A stretch of 18,237 nt of DNA from Roseibacillus sp. (GTDB taxonomy: Bacteria > Verrucomicrobiota > Verrucomicrobiae > Verrucomicrobiales > Akkermansiaceae). Made by a program: the position numbers and the translations under genes. The DNA is taken from contig PBNG01000044.1 in the NCBI GenBank assembly GCA_002723015.1, positions 5,346 to 23,582 of the forward strand, read 5' to 3'. Shown in pieces: positions 7,473 to 15,037 of the stretch (its first letter is position 1; each line of letters opens with the position of its first letter). The notes under the pieces were generated by a model. The model was not told the DNA's origin. It did no database searches and worked only from the letters and a program-made list of their open reading frames with translations.

Positions 7473-8138
7473 GTGAAGCAGAGAACCTGCGCAGAAGTGG
7501 ACAGGGTGGAGATACCGAAAAAGGCAATTTATCGCCTTTCAATTTACCAGCGCTGCCTGAGCAAGCTGCATGAAAATGGAATGGAGACCGTGAGCTCCTC
7601 CGCCTTGGCTGGAGCGGCAGGGGTCAAGCCAGCTCAACTACGGAAGGACCTCACTTATTTCGGGCAATTCGGTACTAGGGGCCTTGGCTACTTCGTCGAG
7701 GAGCTCCGAACCGCCATTCGTGAGGTTCTTGGCCGCGAGCAGTTACAGCCGGTGGTGATGGTCGGAGCGGGAAATCTTGGGGTTGCTCTTCTGAGATATC
7801 GGGGGTTTGAAAAGGAGGGTTTCGAGGTTATTGCAGCATTTGACGCTGAGCCCGAGGTAGTTATTGCAAGAGGGGTGTCAGTTCCGGTCCATGGACATGA
7901 AGACGTCGTCGACTTTGTCGTAGAGAATGGGGTGAAACTTGCCATCCTCTGTGTTCCTGGCGGAGTTGCTCAGGAGGTGGCCAATGAATTGGTTGAGGCT
8001 GGAGTGCAGGGAATTCTTAACTTTTCACCGACTTTGCTGGAGGTTCCCGAACCGGTGACCGTGAACAATGTTGATTTGGCGCTGGAACTTGAGAATCTCT
8101 CCTATTTTGTGACGCAGGGAGAAGACGGAGACGGGTAG
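7473..8138 (+). CDS. rex: Redox-sensing transcriptional repressor Rex
   Basis: A 221-residue dimeric repressor that senses the NADH/NAD+ ratio and leaves DNA when NADH is high. The N-terminal winged helix is EIPKKAIYRLSIYQRCL followed by GVKPAQLRKDLTYFGQFGTRGLGY (50-73), the diagnostic Rex recognition segment. The Rossmann domain starts with VVMVGAGNLGVALL (94-107), and AAFDAEPE gives the acidic residue after strand 2. The C-terminal helix (VDLALELENLSYFVTQ) is the domain-swap helix. GTG at 7473 is the longest reasonable start; GTGs at 7497 and 7506 are nearer the conserved region and equally possible. It stands alone, divergent from the kinase/PP2C gene and 104 bases before the ECF sigma gene. 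No canonical Rex operator was found in the upstream 150 bases. Confidence 0.95.
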   Translation: MKQRTCAEVDRVEIPKKAIYRLSIYQRCLSKLHENGMETVSSSALAGAAGVKPAQLRKDLTYFGQFGTRGLGYFVEELRTAIREVLGREQLQPVVMVGAGNLGVALLRYRGFEKEGFEVIAAFDAEPEVVIARGVSVPVHGHEDVVDFVVENGVKLAILCVPGGVAQEVANELVEAGVQGILNFSPTLLEVPEPVTVNNVDLALELENLSYFVTQGEDGDG

Positions 8139-8242
8139 TGATTTGGTCTGTCCCCGGGAGAAAAAGCGGAGGCGGCTCTATTTTTTGCAAAAAGTTCTAA
8201 GGATTCTCATCTTTTCTCGTTCCCAGATTATGGTGTTTCACT

Positions 8243-8788
8243 ATGGGCCAGAAAAACACAATGGCTGAGGCCCACGAGCGGTTTGTCGAAGAGGCCCTCG
8301 CCCGATACGAAGGCCCCCTTCTTGGGTATGCGATGGGAATAGTCCACGATTTGGACCGGGCCCGCGACGTGGTGCAAGACACCTTTATCAGGTTGTATCA
8401 GCAGGACAGGGACAAAGTGGGAAGAGGACTCAAAGCATGGCTTTACACGGTTTGCCGGAACCGAGCCCTTGATATTTTGCGGAAGGAGAGACGGCTGGTG
8501 GCGGTGAACGAAGAAAAACTGAAGGTCACGGAAGAACGCGTGGCTTCCCCGGATCATTCCATGGATTGGGGCGAGCGGGTTTCTCTTGTGATGGCGACGC
8601 TGGAAAAGCTTTCTGATAACCAGCGGGAAGTCATCAGACTCAAGTTTCAGCAGAATCTTTCCTACAGGGAGATCAGTGAGGCCACCGGACTCGCGGCTGG
8701 AAATGTCGGATTCCTTCTCCATACCGGCTTGAAGCGCCTGCGGTCGCTTTTGCCCGAAGACCTTTTGGATAGCCGCCTTTCAAAGTGA
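8243..8788 (+). CDS. ECF-subfamily RNA polymerase sigma factor
   Basis: A 181-residue sigma-70 protein with only regions 2 and 4. Region 2 spans about 13-82, including ARDVVQDTFIRLYQ (40-53) for core binding and AWLYTVCRNRALDILRKERR for -10 recognition. Region 4 spans about 115-170: LEKLSDNQREVIRLKFQQNL, SYREISEATGLAAGNVGFLLHTGLKRLR, the -35-binding helix-turn-helix. Its stop overlaps the next start as TGATG (8786-8790), so the downstream protein is almost certainly its anti-sigma factor. Upstream, an AT-rich block contains the palindrome TTTTTGCAAAAA (8182-8193), which may belong to the promoter. ATG 8243 has no Shine-Dalgarno; ATG 8261 is an alternative. The stimulus cannot be told from sequence. 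Confidence 0.93.
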   Translation: MGQKNTMAEAHERFVEEALARYEGPLLGYAMGIVHDLDRARDVVQDTFIRLYQQDRDKVGRGLKAWLYTVCRNRALDILRKERRLVAVNEEKLKVTEERVASPDHSMDWGERVSLVMATLEKLSDNQREVIRLKFQQNLSYREISEATGLAAGNVGFLLHTGLKRLRSLLPEDLLDSRLSK

Positions 8789-10236
8789 TGAAACGTATCA
8801 ACCATGATGATCCTCGTTGGACGGATTTTGTCCTCAGCGAACTCCCCGAACATGAAATGGCCGCCCTTCGTCAGGTGATGGAGAACGACGCTGCGGTTCA
8901 GACCGTTCTTGCTGAGACGGATCAGCTGGCCTGCTTGATAAGAGAGGGGTTTCGTAACGAAGTGTATGAGCTTGGGGAATCGAGGAGAGAGGCCATCAGA
9001 AAGGCGGGTCGCATACCTGATAAAGGCACGGTTGTTTCAATGACTCGCCGGCGTCGCGATTGGGTGCGACCTGCCGCTGTCGCAGCGGCGGCAGCTTTGA
9101 TGGTTGGATGCTTCCTGTGGGTAATGCAGCAAATTCCCGTTGGAGAGGACAAGACTGCCTCGATTTCCAACGTAGCCGACTCGCGTTACCGGGAAGTCGT
9201 TCGAAGGCAAATCCTGCTGGGGAGCGCTCCCCGGGTGACGAGGCCGATGGCCGGGGGTGCGGGTGCTCCGCTGAATGCCCTGACCGAAGAGATTCCCGTT
9301 GTTCTTCCGGAAGTGCCAACTGAATTCATCGAAGAAGAATACCTGATGTTGAGAAAACTTTGGGATGAGTATCCTGAGAGGTTTATAGAGGAGGTCCAGA
9401 CCGCCACCAGTAAGGCGCAGTTGTCGATGTTGAGCCACATCGCCCCGATGGCGGACAATCCATTCATATCCGCGGAGTCCAAACCGGAATCGGTAGTTCC
9501 AGTGGTCTCCGGAACGGCGAGTTATCAGGTGGTGGAGAGGTTCGTCAGAGGCGAGATGAAATTGCCACCCAGAGGGAGTGTACGCATTGAAGAACTGATC
9601 AATCATCTTTCCTACGGAGATGATGGGGGAGCGAATCTCGGAAAGATCAGACTCTCCGTGGAAATCGCCTCCTGTCCCTGGGACAGGGAATTGATCCTGA
9701 TGGGGGTTCTTCTGGAGAATGGATCGGAAGCCGTTGTGGCGAGCGAGACCGATGTCATTGTGACCATGGACCCTGATCTCGTGAAGAGCTACCGTTTGAT
9801 GGGGTACGCCGGTCGGGAGGATCCGGAGATCGAAGGGAACAGTGGGCCGTCTTCCGCCGGATTGGCACCTGGAAGATCGAACTATGTTCTCTACCAGATC
9901 CGGCCCCGGGACTGGGGCGGAACGGAATTCCAGAAAGTCATGGCGAGGGTGAGCCTGCGAGCCGGCGTGCCTGCTGGCGAATTGGTTGTTCCGGTAACCA
10001 GCCCTCCCAAAGATTGGATGCTGGCCAGCAGCAACCTCAAGACCGCTGTTGCGCTCTCTGCATGGGGCATGGTCCTGCGGCAGTCGCCCTTTGGAAGCCC
10101 GCTGACGCACTTCGATATAGGTCGAATGGCGAAGTCAGCGCTGGAGGAAACCGATGCGTCGGAACTCAAGAGACGAGAAGCACTGCAGCTGATCCTCGAT
10201 TCTCTGCCCCTCTTTGAAATCGATTCTGGCTCCTGA
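8788..10236 (+). CDS. Membrane anti-sigma factor fused to VWF-associated N-domain and DUF3520-like domain, lacking the VWA domain
   Basis: A 482-residue single-pass membrane protein. Residues about 7-60 (WTDFVLSELPEHEMAALRQV...) look like the helical cytoplasmic region of an ECF anti-sigma without the zinc-binding His/Cys set. A basic stretch (TRRRRDW) precedes one transmembrane helix at about 96-114. The extracytoplasmic part begins with a low-complexity spacer, then VSGTASYQVVERFVRGEMKL PPRGSVRIEELINHLSY with IEIASCPWD-like sequence (about 242-307), matching the domain found before VWA in von Willebrand-type proteins. TDVIVTMDPDLVKSYRLMGYAGR and the following region (about 320-474, with the late helix TAVALSAWGMVLRQSPFG) match DUF3520, normally found after VWA. 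The roughly 180-residue VWA domain with its MIDAS DxSxS motif is absent. Overlap with the sigma gene (TGATG) implies coupled translation. GTG 8785 is an alternative start. Confidence 0.82.
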   Translation: MKRINHDDPRWTDFVLSELPEHEMAALRQVMENDAAVQTVLAETDQLACLIREGFRNEVYELGESRREAIRKAGRIPDKGTVVSMTRRRRDWVRPAAVAAAAALMVGCFLWVMQQIPVGEDKTASISNVADSRYREVVRRQILLGSAPRVTRPMAGGAGAPLNALTEEIPVVLPEVPTEFIEEEYLMLRKLWDEYPERFIEEVQTATSKAQLSMLSHIAPMADNPFISAESKPESVVPVVSGTASYQVVERFVRGEMKLPPRGSVRIEELINHLSYGDDGGANLGKIRLSVEIASCPWDRELILMGVLLENGSEAVVASETDVIVTMDPDLVKSYRLMGYAGREDPEIEGNSGPSSAGLAPGRSNYVLYQIRPRDWGGTEFQKVMARVSLRAGVPAGELVVPVTSPPKDWMLASSNLKTAVALSAWGMVLRQSPFGSPLTHFDIGRMAKSALEETDASELKRREALQLILDSLPLFEIDSGS

Positions 10237-10314
10237 GATGCTTCAGCAATCAGGAACCCGGGAGGAAGATTGAAATCAGGGAGCCCCCTGCTAGTTTCCT
10301 GCTCGAGGCGTCCA

Positions 10315-10731
10315 ATGATACGATTTTTGAGACCGAAATTACTAGTGGCTTTAGCCCTCCTGCTCGCACTGGTGGCAGGATTCACGCTGTGGGTGAGCGG
10401 ACCTCGGGATAATCCTAGTTATGAGTCAGCCTTCGTTGAATTCATCTGGCTGTCCTATCCAGCGGGGATCTCCCTCGCGTCATTCCAAGAGAGTGGTGAG
10501 AAAATCGATTCGGTTCTCCGTGAGCGCGAGGCGGGTTATCTCGCTGGAGTTACCAGTCGGGGCGACCCGCCCGAGGTTGTAGAAGTAGAATTGGCGGTGG
10601 ATCTGGACCTTGAAGCGGGAAAGAGCCTCGTCGAGGAGTTCAAGGTGCTTGGGGTTGTCCCGGAGGAGGTTGAAACCTCCGGGGGCTCCTACCCCAGGAG
10701 TGATCTGGTGGATGAAGTAAACCCGAGATGA
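10315..10731 (+). CDS. Small membrane-anchored protein of unknown function, third gene of the ECF operon
   Basis: A 138-residue protein I do not recognise. A basic N-terminus (MIRFLRPK) is followed by one strongly hydrophobic helix (about 9-28, LLVALALLLALVAGFTLWV), then about 110 mostly acidic residues with a predicted alpha/beta character (ESGEKIDSVLREREAGYLAG, VEVELAVDLDLEAGKSLVEEFKVLG). It is probably anchored in the inner membrane with its C-terminal part outside. ATG 10315 has GAGG six bases upstream; a TTG at 10270 after GGGAGGAAGA would add 15 residues. It begins about 80 bases after the anti-sigma gene on the same strand with no terminator between, so it is probably co-transcribed and may act in the same response. 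Confidence 0.7.
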   Translation: MIRFLRPKLLVALALLLALVAGFTLWVSGPRDNPSYESAFVEFIWLSYPAGISLASFQESGEKIDSVLREREAGYLAGVTSRGDPPEVVEVELAVDLDLEAGKSLVEEFKVLGVVPEEVETSGGSYPRSDLVDEVNPR

Positions 10732-10840
10732 TACGGTGTCATCTAGAGCCCGGGTTACAGGAAATCGGCCTGAGATGGCGTCTCGAATTCCGAGGCCATG
10801 ACATTTGGACATCTTGGATTGATAGGCTAGGGTAGCGGAA

Positions 10841-11713
10841 GTGACTGCGAATCCTTGCACTCTTCTGGTAGATAATGGCTCTCACCGGGCCGAATCAACA
10901 CTGAGTCTTCGGCGGATTGCGAAGGACCTGGGGTCGCGTGTGAGCAGTGAAGTGAACCCCGTCTCCCTTCTCCATTCGACGAGAGTCGATCCCGGCGATC
11001 TGGGAGGAACCCCCGCCCAGATTTTTGAGCCCTTTTTGAAAAAGCAGCGGGAACTGGGTCACGATTCATTTCTGGTGATACCTTTCTTTTTCGGGCACAG
11101 CGCTGCGATCTATGAGTATCTTCCTCAGCGTATCAGAGAAATGAGGGAAGGCTGGCCCGAACTCGAGGTCCGGGTGGCTCCCCCGATGGTCAGGATTGAT
11201 GAGCCAGAAGACGCCCGGGTTGCAGCTATTCTGGGAGACCTCGTAGTGCGAAAGATTAGTGAGGAGGGTCTCGTTCGTCCCGCGGTGACCCTGGTCGACC
11301 ACGGGACTCCCCGCGCGGCGGTCAACAAGGTACGAAACCACGTTGCGGGGCAGTTGGCCGAAATTCTGGGCGATCAGGTTTCAACCGTGGAGGCATCCTC
11401 AATGGAACGTCGGGAAGGAGATGAATATGCCTTTAATGAACCCCTCCTGGAGAAGTTGCTGGGGAAGGACCAATTTCGTCGAGAGGTTGTATTGTCCATG
11501 CTCTTCATATCACCGGGGCGCCACGCCGGGCCGGGGGGGGATATCTCCATGATCAGGGAAGAGGCCGAAAAAAATCATGAGGAGCTCCGAACATATGCGA
11601 GCGACCTGTTCGCTACCCATCCTGAAGTTATTGACCTCCTCGCTGAGCGCTTCGCACAGGGCCTTTCAGACCTGCCTATTTCGGGAGAGGTACCTGCCCC
11701 GGACGCCCTTTGA
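10841..11713 (+). CDS. CbiX-like two-domain chelatase-family protein
   Basis: A 290-residue protein with two related halves as in CbiX/SirB sirohydrochlorin chelatases, which insert Co2+ or Fe2+ into sirohydrochlorin. The second half has the usual metal-site histidines: H154 in LVDHGTPRAAVN and H228 in SPGRHAGPGGDI. In the first half the matching motif reads LLVDNGSHRAES, with asparagine (N12) where histidine is expected, while H86 lies in FFFGHSAAIYEYLP. Thus only one half seems fully equipped. No other cobalamin or siroheme gene is in the window, so the substrate is uncertain. GTG at 10841 is the start; the next gene starts 6 bases after the stop, so the two form an operon. Soluble; no signal peptide. 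Confidence 0.75.
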   Translation: MTANPCTLLVDNGSHRAESTLSLRRIAKDLGSRVSSEVNPVSLLHSTRVDPGDLGGTPAQIFEPFLKKQRELGHDSFLVIPFFFGHSAAIYEYLPQRIREMREGWPELEVRVAPPMVRIDEPEDARVAAILGDLVVRKISEEGLVRPAVTLVDHGTPRAAVNKVRNHVAGQLAEILGDQVSTVEASSMERREGDEYAFNEPLLEKLLGKDQFRREVVLSMLFISPGRHAGPGGDISMIREEAEKNHEELRTYASDLFATHPEVIDLLAERFAQGLSDLPISGEVPAPDAL

Positions 11714-11719
11714 TGAGGT

Positions 11720-12385
11720 ATGGCCGCGCTTGAAAATCTCGAATTTTGGTGGGATCCGGTAGCCCGGGGCGGTCCGGAGAACATGGCTGTAGACGGTTGG
11801 CTGTTGGATCAGGAAGTGGCCGTCCTCCGAGCCTACGACTGGGAGGGAAGCTGGGGGAGCCTTGGCTATTTCGGGGAACTGGCAACGGCCCGCAAGGTAT
11901 TGCCCGGGGTGCCGCTTGTCCGGCGAGCGACTGGCGGGGGAGTGGTCGATCATCGAGACGACCTTACGTATACACTCGCGATTCCCAGAGAATGTCGCCT
12001 TGCAGGGGCGAAAGGGAGCGAAAGCTACCGCATTATTCATTCAGCGCTGGCAGCTGCGCTGCATAAGGCTGGCCACGAAGTCTACCTTGTTCATGAGGAT
12101 CACGATATTGACTCTTCTTCATGTTTTGCGAAGCCAGTTGCATGGGACCTAATTGATGGGCGGGGCGCAAAGATCGCCGGAGCCGGGCAGCGCCGTACGA
12201 GAAAGGGGCTGCTCCATCAGGGGAGTATCATGCTGCAGGACGCTGCTGACGGAACAGAAATTCTCATGGAGCTTGCCAGCGAACTAGCTCAGCTTGTAAA
12301 GCCTTCAGAAAATGACCCATCAGGTGATGAGCTATCCTCGCTTGTCAGTCAGTTTTCTGATGCAGCCTGGCTGGATCGCAGGTAG
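11720..12385 (+). CDS. Lipoate-protein ligase / octanoyltransferase family protein (LipM-like)
   Basis: A 221-residue protein of the BPL/LplA/LipB fold, attaching octanoate or lipoate to lipoyl domains of 2-oxoacid dehydrogenases. The N-terminus has GGPENMAVDGWLLDQE, as in LplA-like enzymes. The core RRATGGGVVDHRDDLTYTLA (68-87) is the family substrate-binding motif. C135 in SSSCFAKPVAWDL occupies the place of the LipM/LipL catalytic cysteine. K151 in GAKIAGAGQRRTRKGLLHQG is the conserved lysine that contacts the carboxyl group. The presence of the cysteine and the lack of a C-terminal accessory domain favour a transferase over a classic LplA, though both remain possible. ATG 11720 lies just after the CbiX stop, with GAGG very close. 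It converges on the DUF3500 gene with 7 bases between. Confidence 0.82.
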   Translation: MAALENLEFWWDPVARGGPENMAVDGWLLDQEVAVLRAYDWEGSWGSLGYFGELATARKVLPGVPLVRRATGGGVVDHRDDLTYTLAIPRECRLAGAKGSESYRIIHSALAAALHKAGHEVYLVHEDHDIDSSSCFAKPVAWDLIDGRGAKIAGAGQRRTRKGLLHQGSIMLQDAADGTEILMELASELAQLVKPSENDPSGDELSSLVSQFSDAAWLDRR

Positions 12386-12392
12386 CGCCAAG

Positions 12393-13412
12393 TCAGTTGC
12401 TCTCAGAGTGCTCTTCCTTCAGGTGGTCCCCGAGGATGTCCCGGCCAAAGTCTCCGTCAAAAAGCCGCCAGACGGCATGGGCGTGGTTGGCTCCGTTCTG
12501 CGTGTTGGCGTATTCCACCATGAATGCCCCCTCGTCCGTAATGCGGAAGTAGTGAGGCTCCCCTTTCTTGAGGCCTCCAGCCCACGCAAAGCGCAGCTTG
12601 TCGACTACCCCGGCAATTTCTGACAGGGCCGGGCGAGCCACCTCGGCCCGGGTATTGCTGGCAAATTCCCGTAGTATTCCGAGGAGCATAGTTTTCTGTT
12701 CATTACTCATGTCGCCTCCTGTCACTCCCTGTGATTCGGGTTTGCTGGCAACCCGATCCTGACTGGAGAGAATATCTCGCGGCGCTTTTTCGGAGATCAC
12801 TGCCGTCTTTCCTGTCTTTTTCAGGGACAACGCGAGGGCACGAGCTTGTTCCTCCAGGCGACCCAGGGGTCGCGTCCCCTTGTATGGTCCTTTTTGCACG
12901 ATCGCCGGGTTTGTGCCGAAGAATGCAGGCGTTGCTACAACGTTTCCATTGACGATTGTGTAATTAAGGGAGAGATGGTGTCCCTCAAAGCGCCAACCCC
13001 AGATTCCCTTCTTCGGCTTCGTAGAGGGATCCCCGAAGATGGCGATGTAATATTTCTGAGTGTCACGCCTTACAGGGTCGTTTTCCATTTCTGCCAGAAT
13101 GGCCTCCAAGCCCATGATGGCAGTCGCGTTCAAGACTCCTTTCTGGCTAAGACCACTCGCGAGGAGTGCGTAGGCAGAATGCGTCTGAGCAGGAGTCAGT
13201 TCGCTGAGTTTGAGACCCTTGCGGTCGAGAGGGATGAAGTGCCAGTTTTCCCGTTCCTCATCCGAAAAATCGAAGATAGCCTTTGCCTTCTGCTCAGGCT
13301 TCAAGCCCTTAAGGAAGTTCAGGGCGGCCCTACCCATTTCCGTTGCGGGATTACCAGCAAGGGCAAGCGGGGCAGAGAGAAAAAGAACGGCGAGAGCGAG
13401 GCGTTTCTTCAT
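12393..13412 (-). CDS. Secreted DUF3500-family protein
   Basis: A 339-residue exported protein. MKKRLALAVLFLSAPLALAG is a Sec signal peptide, probably cleaved near residue 19. The mature part follows the DUF3500 pattern: FLKGLKPEQKAKAIFDFSDEER, NWHFIPLDRKGL, LTPAQTHSAYALLASGLSQKG, IMGLEAIL, YYIAIFGDPS, GWRFEGHHLSLNYTI (about 150-165) and the following PAFFGTNPA. The C-terminus has YFRITDEGAFMVEYANTQNG and NHAHAVWRLFDGDFG. DUF3500 proteins are common in Verrucomicrobiota, Planctomycetes and Bacteroidetes and have no agreed function. The several conserved His (GHHLSLN, NHAHAVWR) suggest a metal or catalytic site, which is inference. Located in the periplasm or outside the cell. Same strand as mgtE, 99 bases downstream of it. 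Confidence 0.88.
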   Translation of the reverse strand: MKKRLALAVLFLSAPLALAGNPATEMGRAALNFLKGLKPEQKAKAIFDFSDEERENWHFIPLDRKGLKLSELTPAQTHSAYALLASGLSQKGVLNATAIMGLEAILAEMENDPVRRDTQKYYIAIFGDPSTKPKKGIWGWRFEGHHLSLNYTIVNGNVVATPAFFGTNPAIVQKGPYKGTRPLGRLEEQARALALSLKKTGKTAVISEKAPRDILSSQDRVASKPESQGVTGGDMSNEQKTMLLGILREFASNTRAEVARPALSEIAGVVDKLRFAWAGGLKKGEPHYFRITDEGAFMVEYANTQNGANHAHAVWRLFDGDFGRDILGDHLKEEHSESN

Positions 13413-13511
13413 GGTGGTCGTGATCTTGCGGGGGTTAGGTTGGATTGAAAGCGCAATTTACACTTGTTCTGGGAATGACCTGGGAGCCTTTCTCTCAAGG
13501 GTAAGACCTTA

Positions 13512-14918
13512 TCATCCCAGACCGAGCATGCCGCTCGCAACCAGCAGGTAGATAAGCATCCCCGAGACATCCACAACGGTTGTGACAGCGGGCGCGGCAA
13601 TGACTGCCGGGTCGAGGCGGACAGCACAGGCTCCGAGAGGGAGAAGGGCTCCAATCAGGGTGGAGGCCGTGACCTGAACGGCCAGAGCTACCGCCACCGC
13701 TGAGCCAAACGCGCTGAAGGGGATTCCCGGAGCCACCTCTGGATGGGGATGGAAAAGCGGCAGGACAAAAATTGCGACCACTGCAATTGCGATGCCGAGA
13801 ATGGCTCCCAGCATTGCGCCGAGTCGTAATTCCTTCCATGCGACCTTGAGTGCGTCCCTGGCGTTTAATTCGTTAAGGGCCATGGCCCGGATCGCTACCG
13901 TGGATGCCTGCCCTCCGGAATTTCCTCCTGCTGCAATGATCATGGGCAGGAAAAGCATGAGAAGAGGAATGCCCCTCAGTGTTTCCTCGAAGCGAAACAT
14001 GACCGCTCCTGCGGCAATGGAGAGAAGTGCAAGGCCGACAAGCCAGATGACACGACGGCTGAAGTGGGTGGTAACCCGGGTGTTGAGATAACCTTCTTCA
14101 GATTGCTCGCCAGTCAAGCCCGCCTGCTTCTCAATGTCCTCCGTCGATTCCTCGCTAAGGATTTCCATTGCGTCGTCAGAAGTGATGACCCCGAGAAGGT
14201 GGTTTTCCTCGTCCACGACTGGCAGGGCGTACATGTCATATTTCAGCACCGCGATGGAGGCCTCTTCCTGATCGGTATCAGCAAGGACGGTGTGCTCGAT
14301 GGGTTGCATGATCGCACCTACGGGCGTCTGCCAGGCATTGAATGTCAGATCGCGCAGTCTCAACTTTCCGGCAAGCTGGTTGTTCTGGTCATGGACGAAG
14401 ATCCTGCTCAGGGTCTCTGTGTCCTCAAGGTCGGGCCTAAGGTGGTCCAGTGCCTCCTTCACCGTCATACTCACCGAGACGTTGCCGATCTGGGTCGTCA
14501 TTCGCCCACCCGCCGTATCTTCGGGATATTCAAGAAGGGTCCGGGTGAGTTCCCGTTCTTCATGTGCACCGAGCAGGCCGATCAGCTTTTCCCGCTTCCG
14601 TTCATCTTCCACATCCTGAAGAACGTCGACGCGATCGTCGTCCGGGAGTTCCTCAAGAACTTGCCGCTGCTGGCTTGGTTTTAGGTAGTCGAGGGCTTCC
14701 TCGACAAGCGGGTCTGGAATTTCGGCGATAACTTCTGAAAAGGATTCGGAAGAAAGGGTTCGGACGAACCAAGCCTGACTTTTGCGGGAAAGCTCCTCGT
14801 AGATTGCGGCAAGGTCTGCGTAATGGATCTTTTCCGACGCCGACAGGAAAGCACTTCCATCACGCGCGGTTACCGCCCGTCTCAAGTCCTCCAGAATTTC
14901 AGGATTCTCTTCCGGCAC
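13512..14918 (-). CDS. mgtE: Magnesium transporter MgtE
   Basis: A 468-residue Mg2+ channel of the inner membrane. The cytosolic N domain (about 1-130, superhelical, with LPDDDRVDVLQDVEDE) leads to EYPEDTAGGRMT (130-141) and two CBS domains (about 138-265) that close the pore when Mg2+ is high. The plug helix follows, then five membrane helices (about 288-468). The pore signature is AAGGNSGGQAST (329-340). DPAVIAAPAVTTVVDVSGML (436-455) contains the pore-lining aspartate region. Length is normal. The GTG at 14918 starts the frame; no Shine-Dalgarno is seen. No Mg2+ riboswitch could be recognised upstream. Divergent from the thrombospondin-3-like gene. Confidence 0.95.
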   Translation of the reverse strand: MPEENPEILEDLRRAVTARDGSAFLSASEKIHYADLAAIYEELSRKSQAWFVRTLSSESFSEVIAEIPDPLVEEALDYLKPSQQRQVLEELPDDDRVDVLQDVEDERKREKLIGLLGAHEERELTRTLLEYPEDTAGGRMTTQIGNVSVSMTVKEALDHLRPDLEDTETLSRIFVHDQNNQLAGKLRLRDLTFNAWQTPVGAIMQPIEHTVLADTDQEEASIAVLKYDMYALPVVDEENHLLGVITSDDAMEILSEESTEDIEKQAGLTGEQSEEGYLNTRVTTHFSRRVIWLVGLALLSIAAGAVMFRFEETLRGIPLLMLFLPMIIAAGGNSGGQASTVAIRAMALNELNARDALKVAWKELRLGAMLGAILGIAIAVVAIFVLPLFHPHPEVAPGIPFSAFGSAVAVALAVQVTASTLIGALLPLGACAVRLDPAVIAAPAVTTVVDVSGMLIYLLVASGMLGLG

Positions 14919-15006
14919 GGGAGCAGACTAGAAAGGGAGTTCTATTTGAGAAGTCCAAACCGGCTGAGGATGGCTCAGTTTTTCTTTGCCGGGAGTTCCT
15001 TCGGGT

Positions 15007-15020
15007 AGCCTATTTAGGCT
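15007..15020. promoter_or_regulatory. Interrupted palindrome in the divergent region between mgtE and the TSP3-like gene
   Basis: AGCCTA-TT-TAGGCT is a perfect 6-bp inverted repeat with a 2-base spacer, about 90 bases before the mgtE start and just ahead of the plausible TSP3-like start. The position would suit a repressor operator, but no known consensus matches. Confidence 0.25.
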
Positions 15021-15037
15021 TAGACCTTTCTCTCCGC

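Noticed and set aside
8228..8722. 164-codon minus-strand frame
   Set aside because: Antisense to the ECF sigma gene, whose regions 2 and 4 are unmistakable.
9037..10110. 357-codon minus-strand open frame
   Set aside because: It lies wholly opposite the anti-sigma/VWF-associated gene, and its translation is rich in His, Arg and Pro with no family pattern, as expected of a shadow frame.
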